Shown here one piece after another: positions 17,013-24,784 of a DNA stretch of 64,000 nt (the first letter of the stretch is position 1; each line of letters starts with the position of its first letter). Below the pieces are notes generated by a model. It was not told where the DNA came from. It ran no database searches and was given only the letters and a program-made list of their open reading frames with translations. The stretch spans positions 1 through 64,000 of the forward strand of contig NZ_JAEULM010000021.1 of assembly GCF_016793825.1 (NCBI RefSeq), read 5' to 3'. This stretch comes from Sphingopyxis sp. GTDB taxonomy: Bacteria; Pseudomonadota; Alphaproteobacteria; Sphingomonadales; Sphingomonadaceae. A program made the position numbers and the translations under genes.

Positions 17013-19145
17013 ATGACCGCCAACGGCCGCCGGCAACATATCCGCGACGCCCTCGCATGGCTCGCTCTCGCCGCCCTGATCCTCACCACCGCCGCGCACC
17101 TGTTCACCCGGCCGCCGGCGATGCCCGACTATGCCGCCGTGCGCGCCGACTGGAAACCCAGCGAGGCCTGGCTTTACGACCGTGACGGCGGCCTCCTCGA
17201 CAGCGAGCGCATCAACTTCGAGCGCCGCCGCCTTGCGTGGGTGCCGCTGAGCGATATCAGCCCCGCGGTCCGCAACACGGTCGTGGCCGCCGAGGATCAC
17301 CGTTTCTGGTCGCACGGCGGCGTCGACTGGCTCGCGATGGCAAGCGCGGTCAGGACGCGCTGGACGGGCGGAAAATCGCGCGGCGCCTCGACCCTGCCGA
17401 TGCAGCTCGCGGCCTTCCTCGCGCCTGAATTGTCGCAGCCCGGGCAGCGCGGCTGGCTCGCCAAGATCCGCCAGATGCGCGCCGCGCAGGATCTCGCCGA
17501 TCATTGGACCCACGCGCAGATGCTCGAGGCCTATTTCAACCTTCTGCCCTTACGCGGCGAGGCGCAGGGCATCGGCGCGGGCGCGCAGAACCTGTTCGGC
17601 AAGAAGCCGGCCGAAATGAACCGGACCGACGCGGCGCTTTTCGCAGGCCTGCTCCCCAACCCCGCCGCGAGGGCCGAAATGCTAGGCAAACGCGCCTGCC
17701 GCATCGCGAAGGCGGCCGACTGCACCGCGATCGATGCCGCCGCCGCGACGCTCGTCTCGGGCGAGCGCGCGGCGCGCTTCGACCCCGCACTCGCCCCCCA
17801 CCTCGCGACCCGCCTGCTCGACAAGCCCGGCAAGCGTGTCACCACCACCCTCGACCGCCGTATCCAGACGGCCGCGATCGTCGCGCTGCGCCGCCAGCTC
17901 GCCGGGCTCGGTTCGGATCGCGTCCGCGACGGCGCGGTCGTCGTGCTCGACAACGCGACCGGTGAAGTGCTGGCCTATGTCGGCGGCGTCGGTCTCAAGT
18001 CGACGGCCGCGATGGTCGACGGCGCCAACGCGCGGCGCCAGGCGGGTTCGACGTTGAAACCGCATCTTTACGCGCAGGTGATCGAACATGGCTGGCTCAC
18101 CGCCGCGTCGATCCTCGACGACAGCCCGGTCCAGCTCGACACCGCATCGGGGCTCTATGTCCCGAAAAACTACGACCACAGTTTCAAGGGGCCGGTCAGC
18201 GTTCGCCATGCGCTCGCCAGTTCGCTGAACGTTCCCGCGGTTCGCGCGCTGATCATCGACGATGTGCAGGAATTCCGCGACCGGCTCTGGGCGCTCGGCT
18301 ATCATGGCCTTGTCGAAGATGGCGAATATTACGGCTTCAGCCTCGCGCTGGGGTCGGCCGAGGTCAGCCTTGTCGAGCAGGCCAACGCCTTCCGCACGCT
18401 CGCCAATCAGGGTCGATGGTCGCCCGTCCATTTCCGCCTCGGCGAAGCGCCCGGCGAACCGCGCCGGATCGTCAGCCCCGCCGCCGCCTTCATCGTCGGC
18501 GACATCCTCGCCGACGCCTCCGCGCGCGCCGATGCCTTTGGCGCCGACAGCGCGCTCCGCCTGCCCTTCTGGGCGGCCGCGAAGACCGGCACATCGAAAG
18601 GCATGCGCGACAATTGGTGCATCGGCTGGTCCGACCGCTACACCGTCGCGGTCTGGGTCGGGAATCTCGAGGGGGACTCGATGCGCGCCGTCTCGGGCAC
18701 CTCGGGCGCGGCGCCGGTCTGGCGCGACGTGATGATGGCGCTTCACGCGGCCGCCCCCGGCAAGGCGCCGGCGATGCCCGAAGGGGTCGAGGCGCGGCAG
18801 ATCAGCCTGCCCGGCACCCGCGAGCCCCCGCGCCGCGAATATTTCCTGACCGGCACCGCCCAAACCGAAATGGCGGCCGCGCCTGCCGCCAGCCGCCGGC
18901 CGCGGATCACCAGCCCGGTCAGCGGAAGCGTCTATGCGCTCGATCCCGACATCCCGTTGGGTCGCCAGCGGCTTGCCGTCATCGTCAGCGGCGACGTCAC
19001 CGGATATCGCCTGATCCTTGACAAGGCGGTGCTCGGCGATGCCGATGCCGGGCAGCAAATCCTGCCACGTCCCGGCGCGCACATGCTCACGCTTGTCGAT
19101 CCCGGCGGCCGGATGATCGACCGGGTTCGATTTACCGTACGGTGA
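17013..19145 (+). CDS. pbpC: Penicillin-binding protein 1C (bifunctional class A PBP)
   Basis: 710 residues. A membrane anchor at about 13-30 is followed by a GT51 glycosyltransferase domain with catalytic E94 in AAEDHRFWSHGG, then a transpeptidase domain with S346-T-L-K349 (GSTLKP), S404-L-N406 and K524-T-G-T. The C-terminal part (from about 640) is the BiPBP_C beta domain that marks PBP1C rather than PBP1A/B. It makes and cross-links peptidoglycan at the outer face of the inner membrane. An in-frame TAG just before 17013 fixes the start. The pairing with the macroglobulin gene upstream is conserved in many Gram-negatives and suggests repair after envelope attack. Confidence 0.97.
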   Translation: MTANGRRQHIRDALAWLALAALILTTAAHLFTRPPAMPDYAAVRADWKPSEAWLYDRDGGLLDSERINFERRRLAWVPLSDISPAVRNTVVAAEDHRFWSHGGVDWLAMASAVRTRWTGGKSRGASTLPMQLAAFLAPELSQPGQRGWLAKIRQMRAAQDLADHWTHAQMLEAYFNLLPLRGEAQGIGAGAQNLFGKKPAEMNRTDAALFAGLLPNPAARAEMLGKRACRIAKAADCTAIDAAAATLVSGERAARFDPALAPHLATRLLDKPGKRVTTTLDRRIQTAAIVALRRQLAGLGSDRVRDGAVVVLDNATGEVLAYVGGVGLKSTAAMVDGANARRQAGSTLKPHLYAQVIEHGWLTAASILDDSPVQLDTASGLYVPKNYDHSFKGPVSVRHALASSLNVPAVRALIIDDVQEFRDRLWALGYHGLVEDGEYYGFSLALGSAEVSLVEQANAFRTLANQGRWSPVHFRLGEAPGEPRRIVSPAAAFIVGDILADASARADAFGADSALRLPFWAAAKTGTSKGMRDNWCIGWSDRYTVAVWVGNLEGDSMRAVSGTSGAAPVWRDVMMALHAAAPGKAPAMPEGVEARQISLPGTREPPRREYFLTGTAQTEMAAAPAASRRPRITSPVSGSVYALDPDIPLGRQRLAVIVSGDVTGYRLILDKAVLGDADAGQQILPRPGAHMLTLVDPGGRMIDRVRFTVR

Positions 19146-19244
19146 GGCCCCGTCTCCCATGAAATTAAGTTGCGCTGACGCGCGGAGCGTTTAGTCTGTC
19201 CCGGTATGAGAAGGCCCGTTCCGGGCCCCAAAGGGGATATTTGG

Positions 19245-20783
19245 ATGATATTTGGTCGCGTCAAATCGCTCGACGCCATCTTGGCCACAGCCGAGAAAAA
19301 GTCGCTGCACCGATCGCTCGGCGCCTTTCAGCTTACAATGCTCGGCATCGGCGCCGTTATCGGCACGGGAATTTTCGTGCTGACCGCCGAGGCCGCGCAG
19401 AAAGCGGGCCCGGGCATGATGGTCAGCTTTGTCATCGCCGGAATCGTCTGCGCCTTCGCCGCGCTCTGCTATGCCGAAATGGCGGCGATGGTGCCCGTAT
19501 CGGGCTCCGCCTATACCTATAGCTACGCGGTGATGGGCGAGATGATCGCGTGGATGGTCGGCTGGGCGCTGATCCTCGAATATGCGGTCGCCGCCGGCGC
19601 AGTTTCCGTCGGATGGTCGGGATATGTCGTCGGCCTGATCGAAAATTTCCTGAGTATCGACATACCCGATACGCTTGTCGCCGGGCCGTTCGACGGCGGC
19701 ATGATCAACCTGCCCGCGATGTTCATCGCCGGCCTGGTGACCTGGCTCCTGGTCATCGGCACCAAGGAAAGCGCGACGGTCAACGCGATCCTCGTCGCGA
19801 TCAAGGTCACCGCGCTGACCGTCTTTATCATTCTCGCCGTGCCGGTCATGAACAGCGAGCAATTCTCGCCCTTCGCACCGACGGGCTTCATCGGCATCTC
19901 GATGGCCGCAGCCTCGATCTTCTTTGCCTATGTCGGTTTCGACGCGGTTTCGACAGCGGCCGAAGAGACCAAAAATCCGCAGCGGAATATGCCGATCGGC
20001 CTGATCGGCAGCCTCGCTATCTGTACGATCTTCTACCTGCTCGTCGCCGCCGGAGTCATCGGCGCCCCCGGCCTCAGCACGCAGCCGGTGACCGGCGCTG
20101 CCGGCGCCGTGCTCGACCCCGGCAGCCGCGAACTGGCCGCACAGTGCGCGACGCGCGCCGCCGAAGGGTTCAAGGACGTCGTCTGCTCCAAGGAAGCGCT
20201 GGCCTTCACGCTGCGTGAAATCGGCTGGCCGCAGATCGGCAATCTGCTTGGCCTCGCCGCCGGCCTCGCGCTTCCGTCGGTCATCCTGATGATGATGTTC
20301 GGCCAGACCCGCATTTTCTTCGTCATGAGCCGCGACGGCCTGCTCCCCGCTGCCTTCTCGAAGATCCATCCGAAGTTCAACACGCCGCACGTGATCACGA
20401 TCATCACCGGCATTGCCGTGGCGCTGTTTGCGGCCTTCTTCCCGGTCGGCCAGCTTGCGAACATCTCGAACTCGGGAACGCTCTTCGCCTTTGCGGCGGT
20501 GTCGATCGCGGTGATGGTGATCCGTAGAACCGAACCGAACCGGCATCGGCCGTTTCGCACCCCGCTGGTGTGGGTCACGGCGCCGATCGCCATCATCGGC
20601 TGTCTCTATCTGTTCGTCAGCCTCGATCACAAGAGCATCATCCTCTTCCTGATCTGGGCCGCCGTCGGTCTCGCCGTCTATTTCGGCTACAGCCGCTCGC
20701 GCAGCCATGTCGGGCGCGGGATCGTCGAGGTCCATGAGGACGATGCCGACGCCCCGCCCCAGCCGGTCCCGCCGGTCAACTGA
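19245..20783 (+). CDS. APC superfamily amino acid permease (cationic amino acid transporter type)
   Basis: 512 residues with about twelve hydrophobic helices. The first helix carries GIGAVIGTGIFVLT, the broken-helix substrate motif of the APC superfamily, and FFAYVGFDAVSTAAEE in the middle matches the CAT/YfnA group. An unusual external or cytoplasmic insert at about 275-330 holds two cysteines (AAQCATRAAEG...VVCSKE). ATG 19245 has the ribosome site aagggga; ATG 19206 would add 13 residues that do not fit the family. Substrate likely a basic or neutral amino acid, not determinable here. Confidence 0.93.
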   Translation: MIFGRVKSLDAILATAEKKSLHRSLGAFQLTMLGIGAVIGTGIFVLTAEAAQKAGPGMMVSFVIAGIVCAFAALCYAEMAAMVPVSGSAYTYSYAVMGEMIAWMVGWALILEYAVAAGAVSVGWSGYVVGLIENFLSIDIPDTLVAGPFDGGMINLPAMFIAGLVTWLLVIGTKESATVNAILVAIKVTALTVFIILAVPVMNSEQFSPFAPTGFIGISMAAASIFFAYVGFDAVSTAAEETKNPQRNMPIGLIGSLAICTIFYLLVAAGVIGAPGLSTQPVTGAAGAVLDPGSRELAAQCATRAAEGFKDVVCSKEALAFTLREIGWPQIGNLLGLAAGLALPSVILMMMFGQTRIFFVMSRDGLLPAAFSKIHPKFNTPHVITIITGIAVALFAAFFPVGQLANISNSGTLFAFAAVSIAVMVIRRTEPNRHRPFRTPLVWVTAPIAIIGCLYLFVSLDHKSIILFLIWAAVGLAVYFGYSRSRSHVGRGIVEVHEDDADAPPQPVPPVN

Positions 20784-20794
20784 TCGAAAAATGG

Positions 20795-20822
20795 GAAAGG
20801 GGGCTTCGGTCCCCTTTCTTTT
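20795..20822. terminator. Intrinsic terminator between convergent genes
   Basis: GAAAGGGG, a short CTTCGG-type loop, then CCCCTTTC followed by TTTT. The stem ends the APC permease transcript and, read the other way, has an A-rich flank that gives the facing MFS transcript a similar signal. Confidence 0.88.
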
Positions 20823-20827
20823 GCCCC

Positions 20828-22075
20828 TCAATAGGGAGTCTTCGGTGCCGTTCCCGGCCGGGTGAACAGCTTCCCGCGCTCGGCCCAGAAGACCAGCACC
20901 AATCCGATCACGCCGGAAATCAGGAAGGCATAGGCGAGCGGCAGCGTCGTTCCGTCGTATTGCTGGCCGATCAGCGCGCCGACGGTCGCCGCGAGCAGGG
21001 TCTTGGCAAAGCTCTGATACGAAGAGGCGACGCCCGCCATATGACCGAAATCCTCCATCGCGATCGATCCGAAATTGCTGCCGATGAAACCGATCAGCCC
21101 GACATTGACCATCATCAACAAGGTGAACATCCACAGCGTCTCCGCCCCGCTCAGCGCGACGATAATCTGGACGATCGACGTCGCCATGAACGCGAATGTG
21201 GCGCTCTGCGATACGCGCCGCGCGCCGAAGCGCTCGACGATCGCGGCGTTCGAGAAATTGGCGGTCGCGATCCCCAGCGCGACGCAGGCGAACACCAGCG
21301 GGAACCAGCTTCGCGCATCGAAGATATCGGCGATGATCTGTTCGCTGCTGTTGAGATAGCCATAGAGCGCGCCCTGCATCATGCCCGATGCGATCATGTA
21401 GCCGGCCGCCCGGCGGTGCCGCGTCACGGTCGCCCATCCCGCGATCATCGTGCGCATGTCCAGCGGCCGGACATCGGCGGGGTCGAGCGTCTCGGGCAAG
21501 CGGCGAAGCCACAAGATCATCACCAGTCCCATCACCGCGAGCACGATGAAGATCGCGCGCCAGCCGGCAACCGCCGCGACGCCCGCCCCCATCGTCGGCG
21601 CGATCGCGGGGACGATCATGAAGACGAGAAAGATCATCGACAGCCGCTTTGCCATCGCGTCGCCCGAAAAGAGGTCGCGGATCACCGCAACGACGATGAC
21701 GCCAAGCGCGGCGCTGATCAGCCCATGTCCGAAACGCAGGGCCAGCAGCATCGGGAAGCTCGTCGCGAGCCCGCAGCCGATCGAAAAGGCGACGTAGGCA
21801 AACAGCGCGGGCACGAGGACGCCCTTGCGACCGAAACGATCGGAGAGCGGCCCGTAGAAGAGCGAACCGGCCCCGATGCCGAAGAGATAGGTCGAAATGA
21901 CATGCTGGCGGTCGTTCGCAACGGCGACGCCCAGCCCGTCGCCGATCGCCGGCAACGCGGGGAGCATCGAATCGATGGCGAGCGCGTTCAGCGCCATGAC
22001 CATCGCCATCATGAACACCATTTCGCGATCGCCCGGCATAGACGACCGGCGCGCAGTTTCGGTCTTTTTGTGCAT
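20828..22075 (-). CDS. MFS drug efflux transporter, Bcr/CflA family
   Basis: 415 residues, twelve hydrophobic helices. MFS motif A is clear in the loop after helix 2 (GPLSDRFGRKGVLVP), and motif C-like Gly/Pro-rich sequence (VPAIAPTMGAGVAAVAGWRAIF) in helix 5 marks a drug:H+ antiporter; the overall form is that of Bcr/CflA exporters. No ribosome site is evident before ATG 22075, and a start at 22039 (residue 13) is equally plausible. Substrate unknown. It stands alone between a convergent permease and the citrate-synthase-like gene. Confidence 0.93.
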   Translation of the reverse strand: MHKKTETARRSSMPGDREMVFMMAMVMALNALAIDSMLPALPAIGDGLGVAVANDRQHVISTYLFGIGAGSLFYGPLSDRFGRKGVLVPALFAYVAFSIGCGLATSFPMLLALRFGHGLISAALGVIVVAVIRDLFSGDAMAKRLSMIFLVFMIVPAIAPTMGAGVAAVAGWRAIFIVLAVMGLVMILWLRRLPETLDPADVRPLDMRTMIAGWATVTRHRRAAGYMIASGMMQGALYGYLNSSEQIIADIFDARSWFPLVFACVALGIATANFSNAAIVERFGARRVSQSATFAFMATSIVQIIVALSGAETLWMFTLLMMVNVGLIGFIGSNFGSIAMEDFGHMAGVASSYQSFAKTLLAATVGALIGQQYDGTTLPLAYAFLISGVIGLVLVFWAERGKLFTRPGTAPKTPY

Positions 22076-22143
22076 TGCAACAGCGCTATGCGCTACCGCC
22101 CCTGCTTTGGATAGCCCCTATCCTCCGGCGATCCGGACGCCGC

Positions 22144-23211
22144 TCACGCCGCCCGGCTCGCCGGCGGCTCGACGTAAAGCGACGCGGGCCGGATCAGCCG
22201 GCCGGTCAGCGCCTGTTCGCGCGCGTGCGCCAGCCAGCCCGCGACCCGTCCCATCGCAAACACCCCGGTAAAGCCATGTTTCGGGAAGCCGACCGCTTCC
22301 AGAAGCAGCGCCGTATAAAACTCGACATTGGTATCGATCACGCGATCGGGCTTCCGCCGACGAAGCCCCTCGAGCGCGGCCCGTTCGACATCTTCGGCAA
22401 AACGCAGCCGGGCATCGACAGGCCCGAACGACAGCAACGCCGCCTTCAACGCATCGGCGCGCGGATCGCGCGTGCGATAGACCCGATGGCCGAAGCCCAT
22501 CAACCGATCCCCGCCATCAAGCGCGCGGTCGATCCAGCCCCGGCTGTCTCCTTCGGCGGCAATCGCATCGAGCATGTCGATGACAGGGCCGGGAGCTCCG
22601 CCATGGAGCGGCCCCTTCAGTGCGCCGAGACCGGCCAGAACCGAAGAGGTCAGTCCGGCCTGGGTCGAGGCGACGACCCGCGCGGCAAAGGTCGATGCAT
22701 TCAGTCCATGGTCGCTGACCGTCACAAGATAGGCGTCGAGCGCCGCCGCACCGTCCGACCGCCCCAGCATGCGGATCACGTCCGCGGCATGGCCGGCGTC
22801 CGCCGCGGGCGCGATCGCCGTGTCGCCCGCTTGCAACCGGATCAGCGCGGGAAGCAGGACCGCCGGCGCCGCAAGCAGGCGCAAGGCGTCGGAAAGTGCC
22901 GTGCCATCCGGCAGCATCGCCGTCAGCGCCCGCATCGCATCGTACAGCGGCAATTCCGCGACCGCGCCGATCCGCTCGCGCACGCGCTCGAACACCTCGA
23001 CCCGCGCCATGCCCAGTCCCGCCGCCAACCCGGCAGCGTCGGTCAGATCGGCAAAGAAGCCGGTGAACAACAGATGCGCGGTCTGCTCGAACGTCCAGTG
23101 GCCGGCCAGTGCCGAAAGCGGATGTCCCCGGATGATCAATTGTCCTTCGGCACCACGGACGTCCGAAAGGACGGTTTCGGCCGCCACGACGTTTTCGAGA
23201 CCATTGTTCAT
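22144..23211 (-). CDS. Citrate synthase-like protein (catalytic Asp replaced by Glu)
   Basis: 355 residues of the citrate/methylcitrate synthase fold. The two active-site histidines are present, in SDHGLNASTFAARV and GFGHRVYRTRDPRADAL, with the GPLHGGAP loop between. Where the catalytic Asp normally stands (NVDFYSG in classical enzymes) this protein has NVEFYTALLL, a Glu. Citrate synthases condense an acyl-CoA with oxaloacetate; whether this one does so is uncertain. It lacks the N-terminal helical domain of the main GltA. The start has ribosome site aaggag. It is head-to-head with a second citrate-synthase-like gene at 23290, 78 bases away. Confidence 0.88.
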   Translation of the reverse strand: MNNGLENVVAAETVLSDVRGAEGQLIIRGHPLSALAGHWTFEQTAHLLFTGFFADLTDAAGLAAGLGMARVEVFERVRERIGAVAELPLYDAMRALTAMLPDGTALSDALRLLAAPAVLLPALIRLQAGDTAIAPAADAGHAADVIRMLGRSDGAAALDAYLVTVSDHGLNASTFAARVVASTQAGLTSSVLAGLGALKGPLHGGAPGPVIDMLDAIAAEGDSRGWIDRALDGGDRLMGFGHRVYRTRDPRADALKAALLSFGPVDARLRFAEDVERAALEGLRRRKPDRVIDTNVEFYTALLLEAVGFPKHGFTGVFAMGRVAGWLAHAREQALTGRLIRPASLYVEPPASRAA

Positions 23212-23261
23212 TGCCTATGCTCCTTGACCAGCAAGATATGCGATGATCCGTTCCCGGAACC

Positions 23262-23289
23262 GAATCAATCTTGATCAAGTGAATCAATC
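23262..23289. promoter_or_regulatory. Repeat-rich operator candidate in the divergent citrate-synthase gap
   Basis: Two direct copies of gaatcaatc (23262-23270 and 23281-23289) flank the palindrome cttgatcaag (23270-23279). The right copy touches the ATG of the 23290 gene, leaving no ribosome site. Spacing of 19 bases between copies is near two helical turns, as for a dimeric regulator. The HTH-bearing product of the 23290 gene is the natural candidate to bind it; this is inference. Confidence 0.6.
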
Positions 23290-24402
23290 ATGCACGAATG
23301 GATGACGCGCGACGAGGCGCTGACACAGCTCAACGTCCAACCGCAGACGCTCTATGCCTATGTCAGCCGGGGCCGGATCGAGAGGCGGGCCGATCCGGCT
23401 GACCCCCGCCGCAGCCTCTATCGCGGCAGCGATATATTGGAGCTTGCCGCGCGCCGCGCGCGCGGGCGCCGACAGTCCTCGGTCGCGGCAAGCACGCTGG
23501 CGTGGGGCGAACCGGTAATCCCGACCGCCATCGCCACCGTCCGCCGCGGCGACCTGGTCTATCGCGACCGGCCCGCCACCGCGCTGGCCGAACATATGGG
23601 GCTGGAAGACGTCGCCGCGCTGTTATGGGGCCAACCGGCGGCAGCGATCTTCCCCGAAGCTCTCGCCGCCGGCAACGCCTTTCACGCGCTGGCCGATCTG
23701 GCCGACCGCGGGCGATCGTCGCTGGGCCGGCCGCCCGCGAAGCTAGCCGCCGAAGGCGCAAGATGTGTTGCGGCGATGGCGGCCGCCTTCGGCGCCGTCG
23801 GCGCAGGTCCGATCCATCGCCGGCTCGCGGCGGCATGGGCCCTCGATGCCGATGGCGAGGACAGGATTCGACGCGCGCTGGTTCTGCTCGCCGACCATGA
23901 GCTCAACCCGTCGACCTTCGCGGCGCGGGTCGCCGCCTCGACCGGTGCCGCGATACCGGCCTGCGTCCTTGCCGCGCTGGCCGCATTGTCGGGACCCAGA
24001 CACGGCGGCGCCGGGGCTGCGCTCGAATCCTTGCTGATCGAAACGACAGCCGTCGGCGCCGATGCGGCGATCGAGCGCTGGCTGGCATCGGGTCGAAACC
24101 TGCCCGGTTTCGGGCACCCGCTATACCCCTACGGCGATCCGCGCGCGAAGGCTTTGCTTGCGACGATCCAGCCCGACGGGCAACTCGCCGCGCTGCGCGA
24201 TGCCGTCGCCGACACGCTGGGGCTCGAACCCAATATCGACTATGCCCTTCTCGCGATCATGCATCGGCATGCGCTGCCGCCGCGATCCGGCTTCGCACTA
24301 TTCGCCATCGCGCGGACGGTCGGTTGGGTGGCGCACGCTCTCGAGCAGGTGGCCGCCGGCGATATCATCCGTCCCCGCGCCCGCTACCAGGGCAAGAACT
24401 AG
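23290..24402 (+). CDS. Citrate synthase family protein with N-terminal DNA-binding (MerR/HTH-like) domain
   Basis: 370 residues. Residues 1-60 form a winged-HTH/excisionase-like unit (MTRDEALTQLNVQPQTLYAY, then SRGRIERR and DPRRSLYRGSDIL), as in MerR or helix-turn-helix_17 domains. The rest is a short citrate-synthase fold with both histidines (DHELNPSTFAARV, GFGHPLYPYGDPRAKAL) and, unlike its neighbour, the Asp retained in NIDYALLAI. A sensor-regulator made from a citrate synthase is one reading; a bifunctional enzyme another. The ATG at 23290 follows the operator-like repeat directly, so the mRNA may be leaderless; ATG 23302 is an alternative. Confidence 0.88.
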   Translation: MHEWMTRDEALTQLNVQPQTLYAYVSRGRIERRADPADPRRSLYRGSDILELAARRARGRRQSSVAASTLAWGEPVIPTAIATVRRGDLVYRDRPATALAEHMGLEDVAALLWGQPAAAIFPEALAAGNAFHALADLADRGRSSLGRPPAKLAAEGARCVAAMAAAFGAVGAGPIHRRLAAAWALDADGEDRIRRALVLLADHELNPSTFAARVAASTGAAIPACVLAALAALSGPRHGGAGAALESLLIETTAVGADAAIERWLASGRNLPGFGHPLYPYGDPRAKALLATIQPDGQLAALRDAVADTLGLEPNIDYALLAIMHRHALPPRSGFALFAIARTVGWVAHALEQVAAGDIIRPRARYQGKN

Positions 24403-24436
24403 AAAAGGGCCGCGCCCGGCGGGAGCGACCCTTTTC
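24402..24436. terminator. Bidirectional hairpin terminator
   Basis: GAAAAGGG at the stop codon of the citrate-synthase-like gene pairs with CCCTTTTC at 24429-24436, with a GC-rich loop between. Each strand offers a run of four T, ending the rightward gene and the leftward 24457-24759 gene. Confidence 0.78.
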
Positions 24437-24456
24437 CGCTTTCGAAACCCGAAGGA

Positions 24457-24759
24457 TCAGGCCTGACGGGTGCCCGTCATCGCCATCGATCCGAACGCGC
24501 CGGCCTTGATCGTGCCGGTCAGCGTGTCGCCGTCGATCGTCGCCTCGGCTTCGAGCGTCATCGGCATCGGCACCTTCATGTTCATGGTCCAGGTCAGCTT
24601 GTTGCCGTCGACCTTGCCATTTTCGACATCGAGCGCGCCCATGGCACCGGCATTCTGGCCGGTGAAGCTGTCGCCGTCGCTCTTCACGGTGAAAACCGAC
24701 TTCTGGTCGCCCATCGGCGACTTGGTAACGCACTCATAGTTGCCATCGACTTGAGACAT
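24457..24759 (-). CDS. Small beta-rich hypothetical protein
   Basis: 100 residues, no signal peptide or membrane segment. The sequence alternates polar and hydrophobic residues with repeated GD-turns (SDGDSFTG, VDGNKLTW, IDGDTLTG), suggesting a small beta-barrel or calycin-like fold in which successive strands test a bound ligand. I do not recognise a named family. ATG 24759 has ribosome site ggagagccc. It precedes the M16 peptidase stop by 25 bases and runs the same way, so it may be the last gene of that transcript. Confidence 0.75.
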   Translation of the reverse strand: MSQVDGNYECVTKSPMGDQKSVFTVKSDGDSFTGQNAGAMGALDVENGKVDGNKLTWTMNMKVPMPMTLEAEATIDGDTLTGTIKAGAFGSMAMTGTRQA

Positions 24760-24784
24760 CAGGGCTCTCCTACTGAAATCAATG

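Noticed and set aside
19191-21512. 773-codon leftward frame covering the APC permease and MFS genes
   Set aside because: Crosses the intrinsic terminator at 20795 and overlaps two clear genes; composition is that of a shadow frame.
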